Part shown: positions 34,493 through 41,493 of the stretch, in pieces | Numbering within the stretch: the first letter of the stretch is position 1 | Layout: every line of letters begins with the position of its first letter | NCBI RefSeq assembly: GCF_019042215.1 | Contig: NZ_JAHQCS010000068.1 | Span: forward strand, 1 to 41,493 | Reading direction: 5' to 3' | Length of the DNA stretch: 41,493 nucleotides | From: Evansella tamaricis | GTDB lineage: Bacteria > Bacillota > Bacilli > Bacillales > Salisediminibacteriaceae | Notes under the pieces: model-generated | What the model was told of the DNA's origin: nothing | The model's database searches: none | Seen by the model: the letters and a program-made list of their open reading frames with translations, nothing else | Program-made: the position numbers and the translations under genes

Positions 34493-35110
34493 CCCCAAGA
34501 GCATTATTGGTAGAACATACCTAGCGGTCTGTTATTTGCTTCTATTGGAGAAGATACATTGGAGGAAATCGAGAATCAGGAAGATGAAGAAGGTGATATC
34601 GGTTTTATTATAAGAAATGAAATCACATTTACCCTGGCAGTGCAACTTGATTTACCTGGAACACCAGATCCAAATTTTGCAATGGGCGAAGTAGGGATAA
34701 ACATTCATCCGTCTGGACCTGAATTGTACACGGAGTTCATTAACGATGCTCAAATGATTTTACGAGGGACTCATGGTCAATACAGCATTGAAAATGAAAG
34801 TGGAGAAGAATTGTTTGAAGGTGACTTTGAACCTTTTACAATGGTACCTCAATCGGAAATACGCTTCCCTGTCCCGAATCATTTAGAGCCTGGACTTTAC
34901 AACGTGAATATAACCGCAAATGTAATGGATGAAGAGATAAATGCTGAAAGGACTTTTGAGATTGTTGCTGAACAAGTGAGAGAGTATGAAGAAATAAGAG
35001 AAGATGCATATCCAGTAGAGCCCCAAACAGGAATTCCAGTGTGGGTATGGATTGTGGGCGGTGTATTAGTTGCAGGTGTATTTTATTGACTAGGGGCAAG
35101 ACGAAAGTAG
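34493..35110 (+). pseudogene. Broken WxL-interacting protein (DUF916/DUF3324)
   Basis: The open part (34559-35089) encodes a C-terminal fragment: IRNEITFTLAVQLDLPGTPD is the end of a DUF916-like domain, GEVGINIHPSGPELYTEF opens the DUF3324-like domain, LEPGLYNVNITANVMDEEIN closes it, and GIPVWVWIVGGVLVAGV is a membrane helix. The match continues upstream in the same frame through TAG at 34511-34513 (PQEHYW-stop-NIPSGLLFASIGED). Another TAG stands at 34490-34492, and a TGA (35087-35089) cuts off the expected basic tail LGARRK. The natural partner is a WxL protein, and one follows. The gene no longer encodes a full anchor protein. Confidence 0.75.
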
Positions 35111-35202
35111 GCTATGTCAATTACCTTATATTACCTTAAAAAAACACTTAATTTGGTAAGTTTTATCCTATATAATGGTAGCATTGGATGGAGGTGCTAC
35201 CA

Positions 35203-35802
35203 TTGTTTGCGTTATATGGAAAATCAACTAAAAAATACCTTGTTCCTTTTTCATCCACTATACTATTCATCTTTCTTTCAATTAATATTCCAACAGTAAA
35301 ATCGTCAGAGACATCTGTTAACTTTACTGTTTCTAGTGGTACTTTACATATTCAGTCTTCAAAAGAGAATGTAACCTTGAGAATGAATGAGAAAACCGAT
35401 GTGGTGGCTTACGGAGATGTGGGAAAATTAACTATTGTTGATGCTACAGGATCAGGTTCAGGATGGGTTTTAACCGTAAAGTCTACTCCGATTAATGAAG
35501 TAGAGCAAAACGGAAGAAGCGTAGTCGATGATTTTGAGGGTTCTTTATCATTACAGACTCAAGCGGCGAAGATCCAAAAGGGAGAAGGTTCATCAAATCC
35601 TCCTAATTGGGTAGGGAGTAAAACATACCATATTGAAGAACATTTACCAATCAAAGTTCTTTCTGCCAACCAAGGAGAGGGAATGGGTACATATAATATC
35701 GATTTTGGAGTCGATTCTTTAAAGTTTCAACTTCAACAAAATATAAGTGACGATACATATCTTGAGACTTCGCTAGTGTGGAATATCGTTAGTGGACCAT
35801 AA
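35203..35802 (+). CDS. Small WxL-domain cell-surface protein
   Basis: The 199-residue secreted protein has a signal peptide (KKYLVPFSSTILFIFLSINI, cleaved near residue 35) and a WxL domain. The proximal motif is W88-V-L90 in GSGSGWVLTV, and the distal one is LVWNIVSGP with W193 near the C-terminus. WxL domains bind peptidoglycan without covalent attachment. I chose TTG 35203 because GGAGGT (35190-35195) is 7 nt upstream; the ATG at 35188 overlaps that site. It follows a broken WxL-interacting gene, so the partner may now come from elsewhere. The gene ends at a strong terminator. Confidence 0.85.
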   Translation: MFALYGKSTKKYLVPFSSTILFIFLSINIPTVKSSETSVNFTVSSGTLHIQSSKENVTLRMNEKTDVVAYGDVGKLTIVDATGSGSGWVLTVKSTPINEVEQNGRSVVDDFEGSLSLQTQAAKIQKGEGSSNPPNWVGSKTYHIEEHLPIKVLSANQGEGMGTYNIDFGVDSLKFQLQQNISDDTYLETSLVWNIVSGP

Positions 35803-35821
35803 GGAATTCCAATTAGAGAGG

Positions 35822-35853
35822 GGTTATCTACAAAATAAGTAGGTAGCCTTTTT
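35822..35853 (+). terminator. Intrinsic terminator after the WxL gene
   Basis: GGTTATCTAC (35822-35831) pairs with GTAGGTAGCC (35839-35848), 10 bp with two G-U pairs, followed by T5. A near copy lies at 36684-36715. Confidence 0.85.
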
Positions 35854-35923
35854 ATTTTCACTTTACCAGAATGTAAACTTGTATTAACACCTGTGAATTT
35901 GGAATGGAGGAGGAAATTGAAGA

Positions 35924-35953
35924 GGTAGAGGAACATTATATTGCCCCTCTACC
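35924..35953. repeat. Inverted repeat downstream of the CBO0543-like gene
   Basis: GGTAGAGG (35924-35931) and CCTCTACC (35946-35953) form a perfect stem just past the minus-strand stop codon. No U-run follows on that strand, so it is a weak terminator at best. Confidence 0.5.
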
Positions 35954-35979
35954 AAAAACCACAATCAGGATGGACAAAT

Positions 35980-36465
35980 TTAACTATTTCTTTCTGTAAT
36001 AAATTCTTCTTGAAAAAACCACCGATAAAATAATCTGGAAGTATAGTATGTTACCCCCATTGTTAAATAACTCCAATACCACTTCCACTTTACATATTTG
36101 ATAAGATTAGTGTACTTTTCAATAAGGACTTCACATAATGTAAGTGCGCCTGCATGAATATTGATGTAAAGAAATTTGAATAATTTGCTACGTTTTTCTG
36201 GGTAATACAAATTAAAAATTACGCATAAAGAAGGGTAAAGAAAATACTCAAATGAGAAACTTCCTTTGTATGCTTTTTTGAATTCTCTAACAGGATACTT
36301 AATTAACCCTTTTTCGACTACGATTAGACCAAATAACCAAGTTATAATTTGTTTATACAAAAATGATAGTGCACCATGTCTTATCTTATTTCGGGGAACA
36401 TACCTAAAAAGAAGGCCTATCGCTAAAATCCAAAAGAAAATTAAAATTCTTTTATCTTTCGACAT
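35980..36465 (-). CDS. CBO0543-family integral membrane protein
   Basis: A 161-residue protein with about four hydrophobic segments, beginning RILIFFWILAIGLLFRYVP and including FEYFLYPSLCVIFNLYYPEK and KFLYINIHAGALTLCEVLIE. The spacing of aromatic and basic residues, with the late KWKWYWSYLTMGVTYYTSRL, resembles the CBO0543 family that is multicopy in Bacilli; function is unknown. GGAGGA lies 6 nt before the ATG. It is transcribed towards the WxL gene and is alone on its strand here. Confidence 0.75.
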   Translation of the reverse strand: MSKDKRILIFFWILAIGLLFRYVPRNKIRHGALSFLYKQIITWLFGLIVVEKGLIKYPVREFKKAYKGSFSFEYFLYPSLCVIFNLYYPEKRSKLFKFLYINIHAGALTLCEVLIEKYTNLIKYVKWKWYWSYLTMGVTYYTSRLFYRWFFQEEFITERNS

Positions 36466-36683
36466 GAAAAATCCTCCTTCTTAAGTAAGGTATCCTAGAA
36501 ATTTTCTTTAATACCAATGATGGAGATATTTTAAAAAAAGTGTCGTAAGTTAGGATTAGCATTGATTTAACAATAATTAAGGATAAAGTATAGTGTCAAT
36601 AAAAACAGGAGAAGAAGTCATAATATGCTCAAGAAAAGAAAGAGAATCGTGGAAACGGAAAAAACAATTTGTTATTTAAGAGG

Positions 36684-36715
36684 GGTTATCTATCCAACAA
36701 GTAGATAGCCTTTTT
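36684..36715 (+). terminator. Duplicated terminator
   Basis: GGTTATCTAT (36684-36693) pairs with GTAGATAGCC (36701-36710), followed by T5. The segment AGAGGGGTTATCTA…TAGCCTTTTT and the following AATGTAAAC match the terminator after the WxL gene, so a second surface gene may have been lost here. Confidence 0.75.
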
Positions 36716-36791
36716 AAATTCTATGTCCTAAAATGTAAACCCTCGTCAACGCTTGGAACTATTGAGATGGAGGTAGAAATTTATCAAATTT

Positions 36792-36859
36792 GTGTACTAA
36801 AGTGTACGAATTGTGTACGCCGATATAATAGGAAATGTTATTGTACACCTTTCGTGTAC
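36792..36859. repeat. GTGTAC repeat cluster
   Basis: GTGTAC occurs at 36792, 36802, 36813 and 36854, with an inverted GTACAC at 36843; the first and last are in the longer context GTGTACTAAA. Spacing of 10-11 nt among the first three puts them on one helix face. This could be an iteron-like or regulator-binding array for the genes that follow. Confidence 0.55.
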
Positions 36860-37452
36860 TAAAATGAAATTTAAATTTTCCAAGGAGAGAGATAATTACC
36901 TATTTATCACATAAGGAACCTGAACAGTTGTAACATCTCCACTTCTCCCAATTTGGGTGTGCTTTGAGCGTTGTTTTGCTCATTCAACGAAGTTAGATTC
37001 CCTCGTCCCTTAGGATACAATTCTGAAAAAAACGAGAATATCCTAGCATTCAAAAGGATTTAATAGGAAAAGTTCAGTAATCGTGTGTATTCGTATGTCA
37101 TTACGATATTCTAGCCCCCATCATTGATGAATAAGGACACTTGTTAGGGATGTGAAAACAGACCGTTACAAGTGGTTTGGAGGTTATGACCATCTTAGGG
37201 GAAAAGTGTTCCAAAATTTGGGTGTTTATTGTTATATAAAAAGTGCTGATCGGGAATTTGAAGTGTGAATGGGATGAAGTCTGTAGCATATATTTGTAAG
37301 TGATTTTAGGGTTGGATAGATAAAAGTAACTAACGATTACAGACGTCAAAACGCTTTTCAAACATAAGAGATTAACCTGAAAAAAACGCTATAACTTTTC
37401 CTTGAAAATAGGCAGAAAGACATTCTAAGATTAAGATAAGGATAGCAACAAA

Positions 37453-37517
37453 CCTCCATGACGTTACTTTGAAAAGATGTTATGGGTCGTTATGACCCCA
37501 TTAAAAACGTAGGAGGG
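37453..37517 (+). promoter_or_regulatory. SD-sequestering leader structure
   Basis: CCTCC (37453-37457) and ACGTT (37461-37465) can pair with AACGT (37506-37510) and GGAGG (37512-37516), burying the ribosome binding site of the zinc-finger gene. A central hairpin GGGTC/GACCC (37484-37488, 37494-37498) lies inside. Translation would need this helix to open. Confidence 0.45.
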
Positions 37518-37525
37518 TACTATCC

Positions 37526-37906
37526 ATGGAAGAAACTATCAAATGTAATACCTGTCACCAAGAGAAGTCACGTTCAGAATTTAGACGTGTAAAGTCACCA
37601 GAAATGTGTCTTGCTTGCATCCAAAAAAGGAAAGATGCTCGGCGGAACATGGAAAAGAAAAAACAGCATCAGAACAGGTCGGACGAACATGGTGTCCGAA
37701 ATACAATCTATCTAGCACCAAGACAACAAGCAATCTTGAATGTGCTTTCAATTAGTAATACGAGGAGTGGTGTTGTCCAAAGTGCTCTCGAATTGTTGTT
37801 TGAGAATCAACCGGGCCACGTAAAAGAGTTTTTTAGACATCATCAAGAAGAGATTAAGTTAGAAATGAGTGAAGGTCAGGCAAATGTTGAAAGTGAAGAA
37901 GTATGA
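37526..37906 (+). CDS. Zinc-ribbon protein, possible DNA-binding regulator
   Basis: The 126-residue protein starts with a treble-clef-like zinc ribbon: C-x-x-C in KCNTCHQEK and a second in MCLACIQKRKDARR, four cysteines in all. A basic stretch (MEKKKQHQNR) follows, and then RNTIYLAPRQQAILNVLSIS with RSGVVQSALELLFEN, which resembles a ribbon-helix-helix or short helical DNA-binding segment. I do not recognise a named family. GGAGGG precedes the ATG but can be paired away in the leader. It lies 5' of a 64-residue gene and a primase on the same strand, so a role in the biology of a mobile replicon is plausible. Confidence 0.65.
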   Translation: MEETIKCNTCHQEKSRSEFRRVKSPEMCLACIQKRKDARRNMEKKKQHQNRSDEHGVRNTIYLAPRQQAILNVLSISNTRSGVVQSALELLFENQPGHVKEFFRHHQEEIKLEMSEGQANVESEEV

Positions 37907-37930
37907 GAGACCTGAATAAAGTGTTCCCAA

Positions 37931-37962
37931 TGATACTCATCTGCAGTATGCAGTGAGTGTCA
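37931..37962 (+). promoter_or_regulatory. Strong hairpin between two small genes
   Basis: TGATACTCA(T)CTGCA pairs with TGCAGTGAGTGTCA, about 14 bp with one bulge and a 3-nt loop. No T-run follows, so it is not a normal terminator; it may stabilise or process the mRNA. Confidence 0.5.
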
Positions 37963-38053
37963 AGGGATTATGTTGTATTGTAATAGATGAAATTTTATTG
38001 TTTGAGAAAAGTTAATTTGTGGTCTGATTATTCAGAAAAAAGGAGATATTGAA

Positions 38054-38248
38054 GTGAAAAAACCAACTGTGCAAGTGATTGACTTGAGAAAAGTGGATCT
38101 TAATTGGGAATCGGGAATTAGAAATGAACATTTACCAAAGACGCTCTTGTCTAAGGCTCCCAAAGATGCAATGGAATTACGGCAAATGCTGGCTGTAAGT
38201 TCAAGCGGAGGAATGAAAATGGTGGATCAACTTAAAGCAAACAGATGA
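38054..38248 (+). CDS. Small hypothetical protein (64 aa)
   Basis: The GTG start is preceded by AAAGGAGA at about 9 nt. The product (VQVIDLRKVDLNWESGIRNE to MKMVDQLKANR) is soluble and mixed in charge, with no recognised domain. It lies between the zinc-ribbon gene and the primase on the same strand. Good initiation signals and the neighbourhood support it as real; function unknown. Confidence 0.55.
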   Translation: MKKPTVQVIDLRKVDLNWESGIRNEHLPKTLLSKAPKDAMELRQMLAVSSSGGMKMVDQLKANR

Positions 38249-38633
38249 AAATCATTGTTTTTTGTAATACAATGCACAAACATTTTTTATACTAAAGCGA
38301 TTTGCCACAGTGGGCGATATGTTAGATGAAAGTAAAGAAGCAGAATATCTTGGCTGTGGGTGAGAAAGAGAGGTATTTATGTGTAGTAATTTTCTAGGTT
38401 TAATAAAATACGGGTACTTGCCTATAGAGGGTTAACAGTTATTACCATAAAATAAGTTGTGTTTTTCCCTCTATTCTGATTGAAAGAATGATTTACAGGT
38501 TTTAAAATAAATAAGAGTGTTTGTTCTTTATCTATTCATGTCATACCCCAAAACAACATCCTTTGTGTATCCTTCAAGCAATATAACCGATCATTTTACA
38601 TGATTCGATTATTAGTCCATTTCTATGTATTCT
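38249..38633. other. Gap before the primase leader
   Basis: About 385 nt. I see no gene and no strong structure until the terminator at 38634. Confidence 0.4.
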
Positions 38634-38667
38634 CGTTACTGCCTGTTTCACTGGTAGCGTTTTTTTA
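38634..38667 (+). terminator. Intrinsic terminator before the primase leader
   Basis: CGTTAC (38634-38639) pairs with GTAGCG (38654-38659), followed by T8. It separates the small genes from the primase transcript. Confidence 0.6.
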
Positions 38668-38674
38668 ATAAAAA

Positions 38675-38786
38675 GTCCTGTTACATAGGACGATCCTTAA
38701 GCAATGGTGAAATAAAGACCTCCGAAGATAAGTGTTCCCTTTTAATTATGGGCAATAGCCCTTTTTTTAAAAGGAGGTACTCATCA
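38675..38786 (+). promoter_or_regulatory. Structured leader of the primase gene
   Basis: In order: hairpin GTCCT/AGGAC (38675-38679, 38687-38691); ACCTCC (38718-38723), exactly complementary to the ribosome binding site GGAGGT (38773-38778); a short intrinsic terminator GGGC-AATA-GCCC-T7 (38750-38768); and CCTTTT/AAAAGG pairing around it. The terminator and the hidden binding site both lie just before the start codon, so expression looks doubly gated. Confidence 0.5.
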
Positions 38787-39932
38787 TTGTTAAAACAACA
38801 AGATCATATCCTACAGCAAATAAACACACTCATCATAGGTGAAAGACATAAGTTCATTGAACAAACAGGTCGAGGAACATCGGCATCATATATCACTATA
38901 CCTTCAACATTACATGATCAAGCAGTAAGACAGCATATTGAGGGTGATAGGACCATAGGATGCTTTTACTGTGGAAAGGGAAGCAAATTTCTTTGCTTTG
39001 ATATTGATGATAAAGAACCAATTAAGACGTTAGGGATCATCAGCACTCTAAAGCGTATAGGGTTTCCAAAGGAGCATATACACGTGGAGGATAGTGGCAA
39101 TAAAGGATATCATGTATGGCTCTTCTTTGATGATACCCTTCCAATTGAAAAGTTGGTTTCATTTGGGAAATGGGTCATTAGTCAATTAGGAGAGTACCAG
39201 GATGGAGTTGAGTTATGACCAGAATCTGTGAGTGGCAAGGCGGTGAAACTCCCACTTGGTATTCATAAGAAAACAGGAAAGCGTACAAAGTTCATTACGC
39301 ACCAGTTGAAAAAAATGAAAAGGTCTTACCACTATTTTCTAACCATTCAACCGATGAATAAAGAAGATTTTAACCATATCATGGATGAAGCAATGACTCT
39401 ATTGGATGTCAGGACACTTGAAAAAAGGACCCCTGAAAACCTCGAAAAACGCCTCATAGAATCAAAAAAAGAGTTTAGTGATATTAAACCTCCCAATAGC
39501 CAATCAAGTTCACTCCGCCAAAAAGCAGAAAGGTTGCTGCATGAAGGAATACGAGAGGAAGACTTAGCGAAAGGGACAGGTCGTCATGCCCTCCAATTTT
39601 TTGTGATATTGTATTTCAAGGAAGAAGGATATTCTGAAGGTGAAGCCTATGAAAGAACGCTACAATGGGCTTTTCGCGAAAAAAACAAAGGCATGGTTGA
39701 AAGTGATGACATGAAAATACGGAGAGACATAAAGAAAAACGTCCGTCAAATATATAAAAACGATATAGGTATGTTTGATAGTCAAGGAAGAGAATTTGAA
39801 CTATATAAAAATGACTTGATTGTGGCAGGAAGTTTCAAGAGAAGAACAACTAGAAAAGTCGTGCTGGCGATCTTATTGATAGGTCGCATTTTTCATTGTT
39901 TAGGAAATTATAAATTCTCGAACTGTGGATAA
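38787..39932 (+). pseudogene. Archaeo-eukaryotic (TOTE-type) primase interrupted by one TGA
   Basis: The first part (TTG 38787, behind GGAGGT) resembles the AEP primase domain of TOTE conflict systems: SKFLCFDIDDKEPIKTLG has the metal-binding D-x-D, and DSGNKGYHVWLFFDDTLPIE has the second catalytic block with its histidine. An in-frame TGA at 39216-39218 breaks it (QDGVEL-stop-PESVSGKAVKLPLGIHKKTG). The remaining frame is open to 39932 and keeps the family sequence, so one nonsense change, readthrough or a base error explains it. The C-terminus (IGRIFHCLGNYKFSNCG) looks unnatural and abuts the IS91 element, suggesting truncation there. Such primases start DNA synthesis in mobile or defence contexts. 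Confidence 0.75.
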
Positions 39933-39968
39933 GTTTTAGTTTAAAATATTGTTATGGGAGGTGAAGTC

Positions 39969-41208
39969 ATGGTAAAGCACGGTAGCGGAGTGATAAAAAA
40001 GATACTTAAGGATCACTTCGATGGTTTTTGGAGACTTCATCATGATCGCTTCCCTAAAGAGTATCAAGGTGATGTTCAGGAGGCCGTTGAAAAAGCAATA
40101 AAGTGTGGCACAACTGACATTGGTTTTGCGAAATATGAATGTTTAGGATGTGAAGGAGAACCTAAACCAGTCTTCGTAGGTTTTACGTGCAAAAGTCGAT
40201 TCTGTCATAGATGTGGTAAAAAATATACCGATGATTGGTCAGATAAACAAGAAGAAATGATTTTTGATGTTCCACATCGTCATATGGTGTTTACGATTCC
40301 GAAGGAGATAAGATCAGTATTTTTTTTAGATCGTAAAAAGTTAAATGAATTGAGTAAACAAGTGGCAGAAGTCTTTCATTTTTACTATCAAAGAAAAAGT
40401 AAGAAACGCGACTTAAAAGTGGGTATTATAACCGTCATTCATACATTTGGACGAGATTTAAAATGGAATCCTCATATACATGCCTTAGTAACAGAAGGCG
40501 CTCTTGATAAAAATAAAGAATGGGTTCCGAGTGAATTCATCCCTTATGAGTACCTAAGAAAAATCATGGCAAAAGGTAGTAATGGATGCAATAAAAGAGT
40601 GGTTCCCAACTAATCCTAAGGTCCATACACTAGTAAATGATTTATATAAACGCTATCCTAAAGGGTTTTATGTTAACGCAGAAAAGAAAATGAAAAATGC
40701 AAAAGGCGCGGCTAAGTATATAGGTAGATACCTTGCTAGACCAGCAATTGCAGAGTATAGAATTGAATCTTATGATGGAGAAACGATTCGATTTTGGTAT
40801 GAAGATCATCAAACTGGTAAGAAGGTAAATGTGGCATGGCCTATTTTTCGATTTCTTTTTGAGTTACTACAACATATTCCTCCCAAGCATTTTCGAATGG
40901 TTGGGCGTTTTGGGTTGTATAGCAGAAAATCACATAAGAAAACGAATCAAATCCTATCACTTTATGCTTATGTAAGAACTCGTCAGCTCTCTTTGTTGGT
41001 AGAAAAGAAGAAAAGAAAGAAAACCTATCGCCAAAGAATGATTGATGCGTTTGAAAGAGATCCTTTTATATGTCCTCATTGCCATCGCGAGATGGATTTA
41101 ACAGAAATTTGGCATGCGGATCATGGATTTATTTTTCATTATATGCAAGGGGTGAAGTGTATTAAATTTAGGAGGGAAGAAGATGTCATCAAAAAAAGAG
41201 CAGGATAA
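39969..41208 (+). pseudogene. IS91-family HUH transposase, frameshifted
   Basis: The N-terminal zinc-binding domain is CLGCEGEPKP with FTCKSRFCHRCGKK. The HUH motif is in KWNPHIHALVTEGAL, and the tyrosine region is AAKYIGRYLARPAI, typical of Y1/Y2 transposases. The first frame runs to 40613 but leaves the family sequence after EYLRK. Skipping one A of the A5 run at 40559-40563 restores KSWQKVVMDAIKEWF and the rest of the protein to 41208. A single-base insertion or a base error is likely; programmed shifting is possible but the run is short. The start at 39969 follows GGGAGGT. Confidence 0.85.
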
Positions 41209-41449
41209 TACGATAAATGACCCTTTTTTGAGATGGCTTGAAGAAGGGGAAGACCCGTTTGGATTACATGAAGATCAAGAAGATGATGTGATTATTTTTA
41301 AGTGTTTAGATTGTAAAAAGACAGATGAAGTACCTGATTTTGTAGTAGGTGATTTCTCTGTTGATTTAAAAGAAGGAGAGAAAGTTGAAATTGAATGTCC
41401 TTATTGTAGTGGAACTATGCATGAAGCGAGTGACGTCCCAAGTAAATAG
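41183..41449 (+). CDS. Small zinc-ribbon protein of the IS91 element
   Basis: An 88-residue acidic protein with two C-x-x-C knuckles, KCLDCKKTDEVPDF and ECPYCSGTM. GGAGGG lies before the ATG, and its first 26 nt overlap the end of the transposase, so the two are cotranslated. Its last codons form the left arm of the hairpin of the right end. It probably helps transposition; I do not know the family by name. Confidence 0.75.
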   Translation: MSSKKEQDNTINDPFLRWLEEGEDPFGLHEDQEDDVIIFKCLDCKKTDEVPDFVVGDFSVDLKEGEKVEIECPYCSGTMHEASDVPSK

Positions 41450-41493
41450 TACTTAACTTGGGACGTGCGAAAGTCGCGTTAGCGATTTTGTTC
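41433..41493. other. oriIS-like right end of the IS91 element
   Basis: ACGTCCCAAGT (41433-41443) and ACTTGGGACGT (41456-41466) form a perfect 11-bp hairpin. A second hairpin AGTCGC-GTTA-GCGATT follows, then TTTT and GTTC at the last four bases. A terminal hairpin next to GTTC is the known oriIS layout of IS91/ISCR elements. Confidence 0.65.

Larger units (their letters stand above)
36466..37452. other. Gap upstream of the primase region
   Basis: About 990 nt without a convincing gene. It holds a 27-codon frame at about 36624 that runs into a terminator, the terminator copy (36684-36715), and the GTGTAC repeats (36792-36859). A short hairpin CGTTG/CAACG lies near 36970-36990. The rest looks like decayed accessory DNA. 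Confidence 0.4.
39933..41493 (+). mobile_element. IS91-family element (left end approximate)
   Basis: A transposase (39969-41208, frameshifted) and a small zinc-ribbon gene (41183-41449) are followed by an oriIS-like right end that stops at GTTC, the tetranucleotide IS91-type elements target. The left (terIS) end is not clear; it lies somewhere between about 39890 and 39950, where the primase frame degenerates. These elements transpose by rolling-circle replication and can mobilise adjacent DNA. Confidence 0.7.

Noticed and set aside
37101-37361. 86-codon minus-strand frame in the gap before the primase region
   Set aside because: TTG start without a ribosome binding site and low-complexity composition.
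38787-39932. Selenocysteine or stop recoding in the primase
   Set aside because: No downstream SECIS-like stem was evident near the TGA, no selenium genes are in view, and the family needs no residue there that would suit selenocysteine; nonsense, readthrough or a base error is simpler.
40540-40620. Programmed frameshift in the IS91 transposase
   Set aside because: The A5 run is shorter than typical slippery runs, and I saw no obvious stimulatory hairpin; a single-base insertion is more likely.
1-41493. CRISPR array or cas genes
   Set aside because: No series of short direct repeats with spacers and no Cas protein. The PD-(D/E)XK domain of the helicase is only loosely like Cas4, and the TOTE-type primase has no Cas neighbours.

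Overview
The window reads as a low-GC chromosome segment from a Bacillaceae-type Firmicute (strong AGGAGG-type ribosome binding sites, frequent TTG/GTG starts, U-tailed intrinsic terminators, a nasDEF-like nitrite reductase operon with a fused SUMT/HemD, a yoaS/yozG-like pair, LPxTG and WxL surface proteins). I cannot name the species from sequence alone.

Layout. 1-1.65 kb: an IS110-family insertion sequence on the minus strand, with a structured non-coding leader upstream of its transposase that fits a bridge RNA. 1.9-9.2 kb: single-gene accessory functions (VOC protein, GNAT acetyltransferase, methyltransferase, DHA3-like MFS pump behind a candidate leader-peptide attenuator, ASCH protein, TetR regulator, orphan ECF sigma factor, serine hydrolase). 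9.6-15.4 kb: a nitrite-ammonification block (FNR-type box, nirB/nasD, nirD/nasE, SUMT-HemD, narK), followed by another MFS transporter and an XPD/DinG-like helicase with an N-terminal PD-(D/E)XK domain. 20-21.5 kb: a DUF2975/HTH pair behind near-perfect palindromes, a small lipoprotein, and a convergent small ORF.

22-29.9 kb is one gene: a 2644-residue cell-wall adhesin with a signal peptide, about five collagen-binding-like modules, six SpaA-like domains, eleven Cna_B domains (several nearly identical at DNA level) and an LPDTA sorting signal. No sortase is in the window. 29.9-31.8 kb is a decayed gap with a long inverted repeat, a tRNA T-arm-like remnant, short direct repeats and a broken second IS110-family transposase with a structured flank.

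31.8-36.5 kb: an FAD oxidoreductase plus ECF41 sigma factor operon with an exact ECF41-type promoter, a broken WxL-interacting protein, an intact small WxL protein, and a CBO0543-like membrane protein. 36.5-41.5 kb looks mobile: GTGTAC repeats, a zinc-finger protein and an archaeo-eukaryotic primase gene (interrupted by one in-frame TGA), both preceded by leaders that could hide the ribosome binding site, then an IS91-family element whose transposase is frameshifted and whose right end coincides with the end of the window at GTTC.

The best candidates for something new are the leader-peptide attenuator in front of the MFS pump, the ECF41 circuit, and the zinc-finger/64-aa/primase cluster with its two similar leaders.
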